Below are positions 52,508-60,235 of a stretch of DNA of 64,000 bases, piece by piece. Both the position numbers and the translations under genes were made by a program. The number at the start of each line of letters is the position of its first letter. Within the stretch, counting starts at the first letter, position 1. The stretch spans positions 176,413 through 240,412 of the forward strand of contig CAVSEK010000010.1 of the NCBI GenBank assembly GCA_963726975.1, written 5' to 3'. Origin of the DNA: CAVSEK01 sp963726975 (lineage in GTDB: Bacteria > Actinomycetota > Actinomycetes > Mycobacteriales > SCTD01). The notes below the pieces were generated by a model. The model worked only from the letters and a program-made list of their open reading frames with translations, did not search any database and had not been told where the DNA came from.

Positions 52508-53178
52508 CGGTCCCCGCCCGCCGCGACACGTCGCTGGCCCACGCCACGCTCAAGGCCAAGGGCGGTGACGCGCTGACGCTCACCTACAACCCGTCCACGC
52601 TCACCGTGAGCAAGTCGGCCCGGTGGGAGCAGACGATGAGCGGGCGCTCCGGGGCACCGCACCTGCAGTACGTCGGGGGCGAGCACCGCAGCCTGCGCCT
52701 GCAGGCCTTCTTCGACGCGCGGCTCGGCGGCGAGGGCTCGGTGGCCCGCGCGCTCGACACGCTCTTCGGCTGGCTCGCGCCGACCGCCGACTCGGTGCGC
52801 CGGCACGCCCCGTCACCGCCGGTGGTGACCTTCACCTGGGGCAAGCAGGTGTGGTTCGACGCCTGCCTGCGGGAGGTCCGCGCCCGCTACACGATGTTCG
52901 ACCCCGACGGCGTCCCGACCCGGGCGTACGCCGACCTGGCCCTGCAGGAGGTGCCGGTCGCGCCCGCCCGGCAGAACCCGACCTCGGGCGGCCCGCCCGG
53001 CCGCCGCAGCCGGCAGCTCGTCGCGGGCGACAGCCTGGCGTCGCTGGCCCACCAGGAGTACGGCGACCCCACCCGCTGGCGCGAGCTCGCCGTCGCCAAC
53101 GGCCTCGACGACCCGATGGCGGTGCGCCCCGGCGACGTGCTGCTCGTGCCGCCGGGCTCCGAGCGGGAGCCGGCGTGA
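52504..53178 (+). CDS. LysM-containing baseplate protein (Afp7/Pvc7-like)
   Basis: Protein of 224 residues. The first 160 form the contractile-tail hub domain (AHATLKAKGGDALTLTYNPSTLTVSKSARWEQ, VVTFTWGKQVWFDACLREVRARYTMFDPDGVPTRAYADL). A C-terminal LysM domain follows (LVAGDSLASLAHQEYGDPTRWRELAVANGLDDPMAVRPGDVLLVPP). It probably sits between tube and spike and may touch the peptidoglycan. Overlaps both neighbours by 4 bp. Confidence 0.92.
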   Translation: MTVPARRDTSLAHATLKAKGGDALTLTYNPSTLTVSKSARWEQTMSGRSGAPHLQYVGGEHRSLRLQAFFDARLGGEGSVARALDTLFGWLAPTADSVRRHAPSPPVVTFTWGKQVWFDACLREVRARYTMFDPDGVPTRAYADLALQEVPVAPARQNPTSGGPPGRRSRQLVAGDSLASLAHQEYGDPTRWRELAVANGLDDPMAVRPGDVLLVPPGSEREPA

Positions 53179-54857
53179 CCACCGCGCTGGGCTCCCAGCC
53201 GTACGTCGCCGTGGCCGGCCAGGAGCTGCCCGAGGCGGTGTCCGCGCTGCTGGCCGGGGTCGTCGTCGACCTCGCCGACGACCTGCCGGGCACCGCGGTG
53301 CTGCGGCTGCGCGACCCCGACCTGCAGGTCGTGGCGCAGGCCCGGCTGGCCGTCGGGGCCGAGGTGCAGGTCAAGACGTGCGCGGTCGGCGGCGCCCTGC
53401 GCGAGGTGTTCTCCGGCACGGTGACGGCGCTCGAGCTGGAGCACGACGGCAGCGGCGCGCACGTCCTCGTGCGCTGCGGCGACGGGCTGCACGCGCTCAC
53501 CCGCGGCCGCCGCACCCGCAGCTGGAACCAGGTCACGGACGCCGACGTCGCGAAGCGCGTGCTGTCCGGCGCGGGGCTGCGCGTCGGGACCTGCGAGGGC
53601 AGCCAGGTCCACGACCACGTCGCGCAGCTCGCCACGAGCGACTGGGACTTCCTGCTGGCCCGGGCCCGTGCCGCCGGGCGCACCGTGCGCATGGTGGAGG
53701 GCAGGGTGGAGGTGCGTCGCCCGCAGCCGACGGGCAGCCCGGTCGACCTCGTCGTCGGGGCGTCGCTGGAGCGCCTGCGGGTGCGGGTGTCCAGCAGCGG
53801 CCAGGCGAAGGTGCAGGCCCGCGGCTGGGACCCGGCCTCCCAGCGGGCGGTCGTCGGGCAGCCGAGCGGGGTCCGTGCGCCGGGGGAGTCCGGCGTCCCG
53901 CTGACCCGGCTGCAGAGCGCCTTCCCCGCGCCCGACCACGTCGACGTCGCCTCCCCGGTGGCGACCCAGGCCGGGGCGAGCGAGCTGGCGACCGGGCGGG
54001 CGGCCCGGCTCGCCGCGACCAGCGCCGAGCTCGAGGGCGTCGCGTACGGCGACCCGGCGCTCGTCCCCGGCGCGCGGGTCGCGCTCGCCGGCGCCGGGCC
54101 GACCTTCGACGGCACCTACCGCCTCACCCGCACCCGGCACGTCCTGGACGCCGGCGGCTACCGGGTGCACCTGGAGAGCAGCCCGGCGGCCGAGCGCACC
54201 CTGCTCGGGCTCACCGGCGGCGGCACCGGCGCCCCGGCGACCGCCAGCGGCAACCGGGCGGTGCCCGGCGTCGTCGTGGGCGTCGTCACCGACGTCAAGG
54301 ACCCCGACAAGGTCGGTCGGGTGAAGGTCAAGTACCCGTGGATGAGCGACGACTACGCGACCGACTGGCTCCGCGTGGCGCTGCCCGGCGCCGGTCCCGA
54401 CCGGGGCGCGGCCGTGCTGCCCGAGGTCAACGACGAGGTCGTCGTCGGCTTCGACCACGGCGACCCGTCGGTGGGCTACGTCCTCGGCGGGCTGTGGAGC
54501 AGCCGGTCCAGGCCGCCGCGCGCCGCCACGCTCGTCGACGGCTCCGGCAAGGTGGCCACCCGGGTGCTCGCGAGCCGTACGGGTCACGCGCTCGTGCTCG
54601 ACGACGGGCCCCAGGGAGGCGTCCTCGTGACGACCGGCGACGGGCAGCTGTCGGTGCGGCTGGCCAAGGTCGGCACCACCATCACGGTCTCCTCGAAGGG
54701 CAAGGTCGAGATCACCGGCAGCACCGACGTGACGGTGCAGGCCGGCACCAAGCTGACCCTGACCGGCGGCACCGAGGTCGCCCTGTCCGCGCCGCGCGTG
54801 ACGATCGCCGGCACCGCCCAGGTCGCCGTCACCGGCGGCCTCATCCGGCTCAACTGA
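53175..54857 (+). CDS. VgrG-like spike protein (Afp8/Pvc8-like)
   Basis: Spike of 560 residues. A gp27-like hub comes first (VVDLADDLPGTAVLRLRDPDLQVV, VTALELEHDGSGAHVLVRCGDGLHALTRGRRTRSW, LATSDWDFLLARARAAGRTV), then a gp5-like OB fold (VVVGVVTDVKDPDKVGRVKVKYPWMSDDYATDWLRVALPGAG, NDEVVVGFDHGDPSVGYVLGGLW). The C-terminal beta-helix has short periodic strands (VTVQAGTKLTLTGGTEVALSAP). It trimerises to form the puncturing needle under the tube. GTG 53175 overlaps the LysM gene stop. Confidence 0.95.
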   Translation: MTTALGSQPYVAVAGQELPEAVSALLAGVVVDLADDLPGTAVLRLRDPDLQVVAQARLAVGAEVQVKTCAVGGALREVFSGTVTALELEHDGSGAHVLVRCGDGLHALTRGRRTRSWNQVTDADVAKRVLSGAGLRVGTCEGSQVHDHVAQLATSDWDFLLARARAAGRTVRMVEGRVEVRRPQPTGSPVDLVVGASLERLRVRVSSSGQAKVQARGWDPASQRAVVGQPSGVRAPGESGVPLTRLQSAFPAPDHVDVASPVATQAGASELATGRAARLAATSAELEGVAYGDPALVPGARVALAGAGPTFDGTYRLTRTRHVLDAGGYRVHLESSPAAERTLLGLTGGGTGAPATASGNRAVPGVVVGVVTDVKDPDKVGRVKVKYPWMSDDYATDWLRVALPGAGPDRGAAVLPEVNDEVVVGFDHGDPSVGYVLGGLWSSRSRPPRAATLVDGSGKVATRVLASRTGHALVLDDGPQGGVLVTTGDGQLSVRLAKVGTTITVSSKGKVEITGSTDVTVQAGTKLTLTGGTEVALSAPRVTIAGTAQVAVTGGLIRLN

Positions 54858-54875
54858 GCGAGCGAGGAGCACGAC

Positions 54876-55259
54876 GTGGGGACCCCCGCAGCGGTGGCCG
54901 GCGACCGGATCGTCGGCACCTGCCCCAACCACCTGGCGATCGGCCCGCTCGGCGCCCCGGTGCCCGCCCCGCCGCTGCCCTTCACCGCCCCCGTGCTGCT
55001 CGGCGTCGTGCCCACCGTCCTGGTCGCGGGCAAGCCCGCCGTCGTGCAGGGCTGCTCCGGGGTGAACGTGCCGCCGCACGTCGGCCTGCACCCCTCCGAC
55101 CCGTTCCTCGTGCCGGTGGCGCAGATCGGCCGGGTCGTCGTCGGCAGCCCCACGGTCCTCGTCGGCGGCCGCCCGATGGCCCGCACCGGCTCGGCCGTGA
55201 CCTGCTGCGTCGTGCCCGGCGTGCTCGTCGGCAGCGCCGCCACGGTGCTGGTGGCCTGA
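54876..55259 (+). CDS. PAAR-domain spike tip protein (Afp10/Pvc10-like)
   Basis: Protein of 127 residues rich in Pro/Gly/Val: VAGDRIVGTCPNHLAIGP, VLLGVVPTVLVAGKPAVVQGCSGVNVPPHVGLHPSDPF, SPTVLVGGRPMARTGSAVTCC. The spaced His/Cys residues are the zinc ligands that shape the PAAR cone at the end of the spike. It follows the spike gene by 18 bp, as in other injection systems. Confidence 0.93.
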   Translation: MGTPAAVAGDRIVGTCPNHLAIGPLGAPVPAPPLPFTAPVLLGVVPTVLVAGKPAVVQGCSGVNVPPHVGLHPSDPFLVPVAQIGRVVVGSPTVLVGGRPMARTGSAVTCCVVPGVLVGSAATVLVA

Positions 55260-55271
55260 CGTGGGCGCGCG

Positions 55272-55670
55272 GTGAGCGGGGCCTTCGTCGGCCGCGGGTG
55301 GGCCTTCCCCCTGCGGGTCTCGCCGTCCGGCGGCATCGCCCTCGTGGAGGGCGACCGCGAGATCGCCGAGGCCGTGCGCCTGGTGCTCGGCACGGCGTAC
55401 GGCGAGCGGCCCATGCGCCCGGACTTCGGCTGCGGCATCCACGACCTCGTCTTCGACCCCAGCGACGTCACGCTCGCGGGGCGGGTCAGCGCGGAGGTGA
55501 CCGCCAGCCTGGTGCGCTGGGAGCCGCGGATCACCGTGGTGGAGGTGGACGCCGCGCCCGACCCGGACGACGCCGGGGTGCTGCAGGTGCACGTGCGCTA
55601 CCGGGTCGACGAGACCAACGACGAGCGCAACCTCGTCTTCCCCTTCTACGCGCTGCCCCCGGAGGGCTGA
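55272..55670 (+). CDS. gp25/GPW-like baseplate protein (Afp9/Pvc9-like)
   Basis: Protein of 132 residues: GRGWAFPLRVSPSGGIALVEGDREIAEAVRLVLGTAYGERPMRPDFGCGIHDLVFDP holds the family motif, with the conserved Glu-Arg of the EPR-like core (GERPMRPDFG). Part of the baseplate wedge that triggers sheath polymerisation. Confidence 0.94.
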   Translation: MSGAFVGRGWAFPLRVSPSGGIALVEGDREIAEAVRLVLGTAYGERPMRPDFGCGIHDLVFDPSDVTLAGRVSAEVTASLVRWEPRITVVEVDAAPDPDDAGVLQVHVRYRVDETNDERNLVFPFYALPPEG

Positions 55671-55673
55671 CCC

Positions 55674-57614
55674 GTGCCCCTGCCCACGCCGACGCTGGAC
55701 GACCGGCGCTTCCAGGACCTCGTCGACGAGTGCAAGCGCCGGATCAGCGCGCACTGCCCGGAGTGGACCGACCACAACGTCTCCGACCCGGGGGTGACGC
55801 TCATCGAGCTGTTCGCCTCGATGGTCGAGCAGGTCACCTACCGCCTCGACCGGGTGCCCGACCGGCTCTACACCCGCTTCCTGGACCTGCTGGGCGTGCG
55901 GCTCTACCCGCCGACGGCGGCCCGGGCCCCCCTGACGTTCTGGCTGTCGAGCGCGCAGCCGACCCCGATCGTCGTGCCGGAGGGCACCCGGGTCGCGACG
56001 CCCCGGGTGCCCGGCGTCGAGCCGGTCGTCTTCGCCACGGTGGAGGAGCTCGAGATCACCCCGGTCGAGCTCGTGGCGCTGCGGGCGGCGGAGGCCGACG
56101 GCGCGGCCCGCGCCCTGCTGCCGGTGCTGCGCCGCCAGGGCGAGGCCGCGGTCTTCTCGGCCCGGCCCGAGGACGGCGACGCGCTGCTCGTGGGGCTCTC
56201 GGCCGCGGCGCCCGGGCTCGCCGTCAGCCTGCACCTGGACTGCCGGGTCGCCGGCGTCGGCGTCGACCCCGACGACCCGCCGCTGGTCTGGGAAGCGGCG
56301 ACCGCGGACGGCTGGGCGCCGTGCGAGGTCGACGTCGACACCACCGGCGGGCTCAACCGCGAGGGCGACGTCGTGCTGCACGTGCCGCTGGAGCACCGGC
56401 CGACGACGGTGGCCGGGACCCGCGGGGGCTGGCTGCGGGCCCGGCTCGTGCCGCCGCGCCCCGACCAGGCCGGCTACGACGAGAGCCCGGTCGTCCGCGC
56501 GGCGAGCGCCGTCACCCTCGGCGGCACCGTGACGGGGCAGCACGCCGAGCGGGTCCCGGCGGAGGTCGTCGGCACGAGCGACGGGACGCCGGCCCAGCGC
56601 TTCCGGCTGCTGCGCGGGCCGGTGGTGCCCGACCAGGGCGGCGCCGTGGTCGAGGTGGGCGGTGCCGACGGCTGGCGGCCGTGGGTGCGGGTCGAGGACT
56701 TCGCCGGCTCCGGTCCGGTCGACCGGCACGTGCAGCTCGACCCCTCCGAGGGCGAGGTCGTCTTCGGCCCCGGGCTGCGCGACGCCGACGGCGGGTTCCG
56801 CCAGCTCGGGCGGGTGCCCGACCTCGGCGCGCCGGTGCGGGTGCGCGGCTACAGCGTCGGCGGCGGCGCGGCGGGCAACGTCGGCTCCGGGTCGCTCGTC
56901 GTGCTCGCCAGCTCGCTGCCGTACGTCAGCCGGGTCGAGAACCGGCGCGCGGCCGCCGGCGGCAAGGACGGCGAGCGCCTGGAGGAGGCACGGGTGCGCG
57001 GGCCGGTCGAGCTGCGGGCCCGCGGGCGCGCGGTCACGGCCGAGGACTTCGCCGCCCTGGCGCTGGCCGCCGCGCCCGAGGTCGCCCGGGTGCACGCCGT
57101 CCCGGCGTCCGACGACGGCGGCGGGGTGCGGGTGCTCGTCGTGCCCGCGGTCACCGCGGGCCCGGCCGGCCTGCTGCTCGAGCAGCTCGTCCCGGCCGCC
57201 GAGACGCTGGAGCGGGTCGCGGTCGCCCTGCGGCGGCGCAGCCTGCTCGGCACCCGGGTGGTCGTCACCCCCGCGCGCTACCAGGGGGTGACCGTGGTCG
57301 CCCGCCTGCGCACCGCGTCGGCGGGCGAGGCGGCGGCGCTCGAGGCGCGGGCGCGGCAGGCCGTCGCCCGCTGGTTCGACCCCGCCGCCGGCGGCCCGGA
57401 CGGCCGCGGCTGGCCGTTCGGGCGCTCGGTGCACGCCGGCGAGGTCTACGGGCTGCTGCAGCAGCTGCCCGGCGTCGACCTCGTCGAGGAGGTGCTGCTC
57501 TACCCCGCGCGCGCCGACACCCGCCAGCGCGGCAAGGCCGCCGCGCGGATCGACCTCACCGACGACGCGCTGCTGCTGTCGGTCGACCCGCTCGTCCGGG
57601 TGCTGGCGACGTGA
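55674..57614 (+). CDS. Baseplate assembly protein, gpJ-like (Afp11/Pvc11-like)
   Basis: Protein of 646 residues. Starts LPTPTLDDRRFQDLVDECKRRISAHCPEWTDHNVSDPGVTLIELFASMVEQVTYRLDRVPDRLY, the recognised N-terminal motif of putative baseplate assembly proteins in eCIS. A C-terminal J-like region follows (VEDFAGSGPVDRHVQLDPSEGEVVFGPG, ENRRAAAGGKDGERLEEARVRGPVELRARGRAVTAEDFAALA, GEVYGLLQQLPGVDLVEEVLLY). GTG at 55674. Stop overlaps the next gene. Confidence 0.94.
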   Translation: MPLPTPTLDDRRFQDLVDECKRRISAHCPEWTDHNVSDPGVTLIELFASMVEQVTYRLDRVPDRLYTRFLDLLGVRLYPPTAARAPLTFWLSSAQPTPIVVPEGTRVATPRVPGVEPVVFATVEELEITPVELVALRAAEADGAARALLPVLRRQGEAAVFSARPEDGDALLVGLSAAAPGLAVSLHLDCRVAGVGVDPDDPPLVWEAATADGWAPCEVDVDTTGGLNREGDVVLHVPLEHRPTTVAGTRGGWLRARLVPPRPDQAGYDESPVVRAASAVTLGGTVTGQHAERVPAEVVGTSDGTPAQRFRLLRGPVVPDQGGAVVEVGGADGWRPWVRVEDFAGSGPVDRHVQLDPSEGEVVFGPGLRDADGGFRQLGRVPDLGAPVRVRGYSVGGGAAGNVGSGSLVVLASSLPYVSRVENRRAAAGGKDGERLEEARVRGPVELRARGRAVTAEDFAALALAAAPEVARVHAVPASDDGGGVRVLVVPAVTAGPAGLLLEQLVPAAETLERVAVALRRRSLLGTRVVVTPARYQGVTVVARLRTASAGEAAALEARARQAVARWFDPAAGGPDGRGWPFGRSVHAGEVYGLLQQLPGVDLVEEVLLYPARADTRQRGKAAARIDLTDDALLLSVDPLVRVLAT

Positions 57615-58168
57615 GGGCCGGCGTCGACGGGCTCGCCTCGCCGCACCCCCTGCTCCCGCGGCTGCCGGGCCTGTTCCAGGACGACCCCTTCACCGCCCGC
57701 TTCCTGCTGGGGTTCGACGAGGTGCTCGCGCCGCTGTTCACGGTGCTGGCGGGCCTGGAGGCCTACCTCGACCCGCGGCAGGCGCCACCGGACTTCGTCG
57801 ACTGGCTCGGCGGCTGGCTGGGCCTGCCGCCGCAGGCGCAGCTGCCGCTCGAGCGCCGGCGGGCCCTCGTCGCGCAGGCGTCGGTGCTGCACGCGCTGCG
57901 CGGCACGGCCGAGGGCCTGCAGGGCCTGCTGGAGGCGGTGACCGACGCCGAGGTGGAGCTCGAGCACAGCGGCGCCGTCACGACGTCCGAGGACCCCGGC
58001 GCCCCCCTGCCCGGCGACCCCGACCCGTGCGTGCGCGTCGGGCTGCGCGGTCTGGACGCCGCCGCGGTCGCGGCGCTCGTCCCGCTGGTGCGCACCTGGG
58101 TCCCCGCCCACGTGCGGGTCGAGCTGCGCGCCGTGCCCGGCGCCCGCGCCCCGCGGCGGCGCGGATGA
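57611..58168 (+). CDS. Baseplate protein, phage tail protein I-like (Afp12/Pvc12-like)
   Basis: Protein of 185 residues: PHPLLPRLPGLFQDDPFTARFLLGFDEVLAPLFTVLAGLEAYLDPRQAPPDFVDWLGGWLGLP, ALVAQASVLHALRGTAEGLQGLLEAVTDAEVELEH and a C-terminal LVRTWVPAHVRVELR. This is the typical short form of the tail protein I family in actinobacterial eCIS. GTG 57611 overlaps the J-like stop and its stop overlaps the CisA-like ATG. Confidence 0.9.
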   Translation: MRAGVDGLASPHPLLPRLPGLFQDDPFTARFLLGFDEVLAPLFTVLAGLEAYLDPRQAPPDFVDWLGGWLGLPPQAQLPLERRRALVAQASVLHALRGTAEGLQGLLEAVTDAEVELEHSGAVTTSEDPGAPLPGDPDPCVRVGLRGLDAAAVAALVPLVRTWVPAHVRVELRAVPGARAPRRRG

Positions 58169-60159
58169 CCTGCCCGTCCTGCGGCACCCCCGACGTGGGG
58201 GACGCCGACTTCTGCCCGGACTGCGGGGAGTTCCTCGTCTGGGACCGGCCGGCCGGGTCCGGGCGCGGCGGGTCCGGGTCGGTCGGGTCCGGGGCGGCGG
58301 CCGCGCGGGCAGCGCCGGCGCGCGAGCCCGACCGGGCGCGCCTGCAGCCCGCCCGCACCCCCCGGCCGGTCCGCGCGCTGCGCGTCGTCGGCCCCGCGGA
58401 CCCCGACCCCGGCGACCGGGGCGACGAGCCCGTGCCCGGGACCGCCGGGGACACGGCCGGGGACACGGCCGGGGACACCGTCGAGGACACCGTCGAGGAC
58501 ACCGTCGGTGGGGCGGTCGACGAGCTCGCCCGCGCGGACGAGCGGCTGACCCTCGCCGACGAGGCGCACCGGGCGGCCGAGCGCCGGCTCGCGCTGCTCG
58601 AGCGGCGGCTCGTCCGCCTCCGCCGCGACGTCGCGGCGATCGACCGGGCGCTGTCCGACCCGTACTCCCGCCTGACCCGCGCGTCGGCCGCTGAGCTGCG
58701 CGACCGGCGGCGGGCGGCCCGCGACGCGCTGCAGCGCGGGCCGCGACGGCGCGCGGCGGCCCGGCGCGCGCTGGCCGGCGCGGCGACCGAGCTCGAGCAG
58801 GCTGCGCGGGAGCGCGACGCGCAGCAGGCCCGCACCGCGGCCGCGCTGCGGGTCGCCCGGCTGCGGGCCGACCCGCGGTCGCTGCTCGAGGCCGACGAGC
58901 CCGAGGAGCCGGGCGCGCCCGCCCCCGTCGTCGAGCCGCGGGACCGGCTCGCGCCGCTGGGTCCGCGCCTGCCGCCGCGGGCGCGCCCCCGTCGCCGCGC
59001 GCCGGCCGAGGCATCGACCGACGAGGCCACGACCGACGAGGCACCGGCCGACGAGGACGAGGACTACTACGAGGAGGACGTCCTCGCCGCGATGGTCCTC
59101 ACCGGCCGGGCACCTCGCCGTCCCGGCGCCGGCCGGCCGCGGCGCCCGACCGACCGCGCCGACGACGGGCCGCTGCGCTGCGCGGACCCGCAGTGCGGCT
59201 ACGGCAACGACCTCGTACGCACCTGGTGCGCCCTGTGCGGCCTGCCGCTCGTCCCGCCGGTGCCGCCCCCGCCCGAGCCGACCGGGTGGCGGACCCGCTG
59301 GCGGCGGTGGCGCGACCGGGTGCGCGAGCGCACGGCCCGTCGTCCCCTGCCGGACGACGCCCTCGCCCTGGGGCTGCGTCCCCGGGCGGGCGGCGACCCC
59401 AAGGCGGCGGCGGCGGCGCGACGGGTGCGGGCGGCGGGAGCGACGGCGCTGCGCCGCCGGCGGGGCTACCGGCAGGGACCGGTCGTGGCCGCCGTCCTCG
59501 GCGTGCTCGTGGTCGTCGCGCTGCTGCTCAACCTCGGCCGGCTGCACGACCTGGGCCGCCGGGGCCTCACGCAGGCGGGGCTGCTCAGCCGCGCGCCCGT
59601 GCCGGCCGTGCCGCTGGTGCCCGTCGCGCCGGCGGGCGGGGTCTCGGCGACCAGCGAGCGCCCCGGCTCCCCCGCGGCGGCAGCCGTCGACCGAGACCTG
59701 TCCAGCGCCTGGCGACCCGCGAAGGGGGTGCTCGGCACCGGGCAGACGCTCACGCTGACCCTGCGCGCGCCGGTCACGCTCGCCCGGGTCACGGTCCTGC
59801 CCGCCGGCGCGGCCCTGCCGGCGGGGCAGCGGCCCCCGCGCCCCTCGGAGCTGCTCGTGGACACCGTCGGCGGCTGCTCGGCGCTGCAGCTGTCCGACTC
59901 CGACGGCGTGCAGGAGTTCTCGCTGCTCGTCGCCGGCGTGTCGTCGGTCGAGCTGACGATCGTGGGCGTCTACCCGGGCGCAGGCGCCGACGTCGGGCTG
60001 GCCGACGTCGGGCTCTACGCCCCGCAGCAGTTCGCCGAGGGCGCCGTCGGCGAGCGCCAGCGCGCCCGCCTCGCCGGTGACGAGAGCCGGCGGACCGTCA
60101 TCACCCCGGGCGGCGGCGCGCCGCCGCGCACCTGCGTCGTCCGCACCCCCTCCGGCTGA
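58165..60159 (+). CDS. CisA-like zinc-ribbon membrane protein of the injection system
   Basis: Protein of 664 residues. Starts MTCPSCGTPDVGDADFCPDCGEF, a zinc ribbon (Cys 3, 6, 17, 20). A repeat-rich acidic segment (GDTAGDTAGDTVEDTVEDTV), a charged coiled coil (ERRLALLERRLVRLRRDVAAIDRAL and following), a second Cys motif (CADPQCGYGNDLVRTWCALCG near residue 340), a basic patch and one transmembrane helix (VVAAVLGVLVVVALLLNL near 445) come next. An extracytoplasmic beta-sandwich of discoidin type follows (SPAAAAVDRDLSSAWRPAKG, LARVTVLPAGA, VSSVELTIVGVYPG). The architecture matches the Streptomyces CisA protein, reported to link the cytoplasmic injection system to the membrane during cell death. 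Last gene of the operon. Confidence 0.85.
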   Translation: MTCPSCGTPDVGDADFCPDCGEFLVWDRPAGSGRGGSGSVGSGAAAARAAPAREPDRARLQPARTPRPVRALRVVGPADPDPGDRGDEPVPGTAGDTAGDTAGDTVEDTVEDTVGGAVDELARADERLTLADEAHRAAERRLALLERRLVRLRRDVAAIDRALSDPYSRLTRASAAELRDRRRAARDALQRGPRRRAAARRALAGAATELEQAARERDAQQARTAAALRVARLRADPRSLLEADEPEEPGAPAPVVEPRDRLAPLGPRLPPRARPRRRAPAEASTDEATTDEAPADEDEDYYEEDVLAAMVLTGRAPRRPGAGRPRRPTDRADDGPLRCADPQCGYGNDLVRTWCALCGLPLVPPVPPPPEPTGWRTRWRRWRDRVRERTARRPLPDDALALGLRPRAGGDPKAAAAARRVRAAGATALRRRRGYRQGPVVAAVLGVLVVVALLLNLGRLHDLGRRGLTQAGLLSRAPVPAVPLVPVAPAGGVSATSERPGSPAAAAVDRDLSSAWRPAKGVLGTGQTLTLTLRAPVTLARVTVLPAGAALPAGQRPPRPSELLVDTVGGCSALQLSDSDGVQEFSLLVAGVSSVELTIVGVYPGAGADVGLADVGLYAPQQFAEGAVGERQRARLAGDESRRTVITPGGGAPPRTCVVRTPSG

Positions 60160-60170
60160 CCCCCGACGTG

Positions 60171-60213
60171 CGTCCGCCCGACGCGGACAGGACCGTCGCG
60201 GGTCGGGCGGACG
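60171..60213. terminator. Bidirectional terminator hairpin at the end of the eCIS operon
   Basis: CGTCCGCCCGAC at 60171-60182 and GTCGGGCGGACG at 60202-60213 form a perfect 12-bp stem. It lies between the convergent CisA-like and acyl-CoA dehydrogenase stops. Confidence 0.8.
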
Positions 60214-60235
60214 TACGCAGGGGGAGCGGACCTGC

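Larger units (their letters stand above)
36194..60159. other. Contractile injection system (eCIS/CIS) locus
   Basis: Contiguous block with the phage-tail-like parts of an extracellular-type contractile injection system. Sheath at 44180; tube proteins at 45793 and 52073; LysM protein at 52504; spike at 53175; PAAR tip at 54876; gp25-like at 55272; J-like at 55674; I-like at 57611; AAA+ ATPase at 42079; DUF4255 cap at 38815; CisA-like membrane protein at 58165. Regulators are a LuxR-type (38174) and a BTAD-type (39513). Gene order from sheath to CisA is collinear and tightly packed, with stop-start overlaps, so it is one long operon from 44180. In Streptomyces such systems are cytoplasmic and linked to stress-induced cell death. 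Confidence 0.93.

Noticed and set aside
53175..55259. Type VI secretion system
   Set aside because: VgrG-like and PAAR proteins are present, but TssB/C, TssJLM membrane complex and ClpV are absent, and the sheath is a single phage-like protein.
52887..57434. Minus-strand frame of about 1515 codons opposite the spike and baseplate genes
   Set aside because: No protein-like domains; opposite well-supported eCIS genes with tight overlaps.
44180..58168. Prophage or phage-tail remnant
   Set aside because: No capsid, portal, terminase, integrase or lysis genes; presence of the DUF4255 cap, eCIS-type ATPase and CisA-like protein indicates a contractile injection system.
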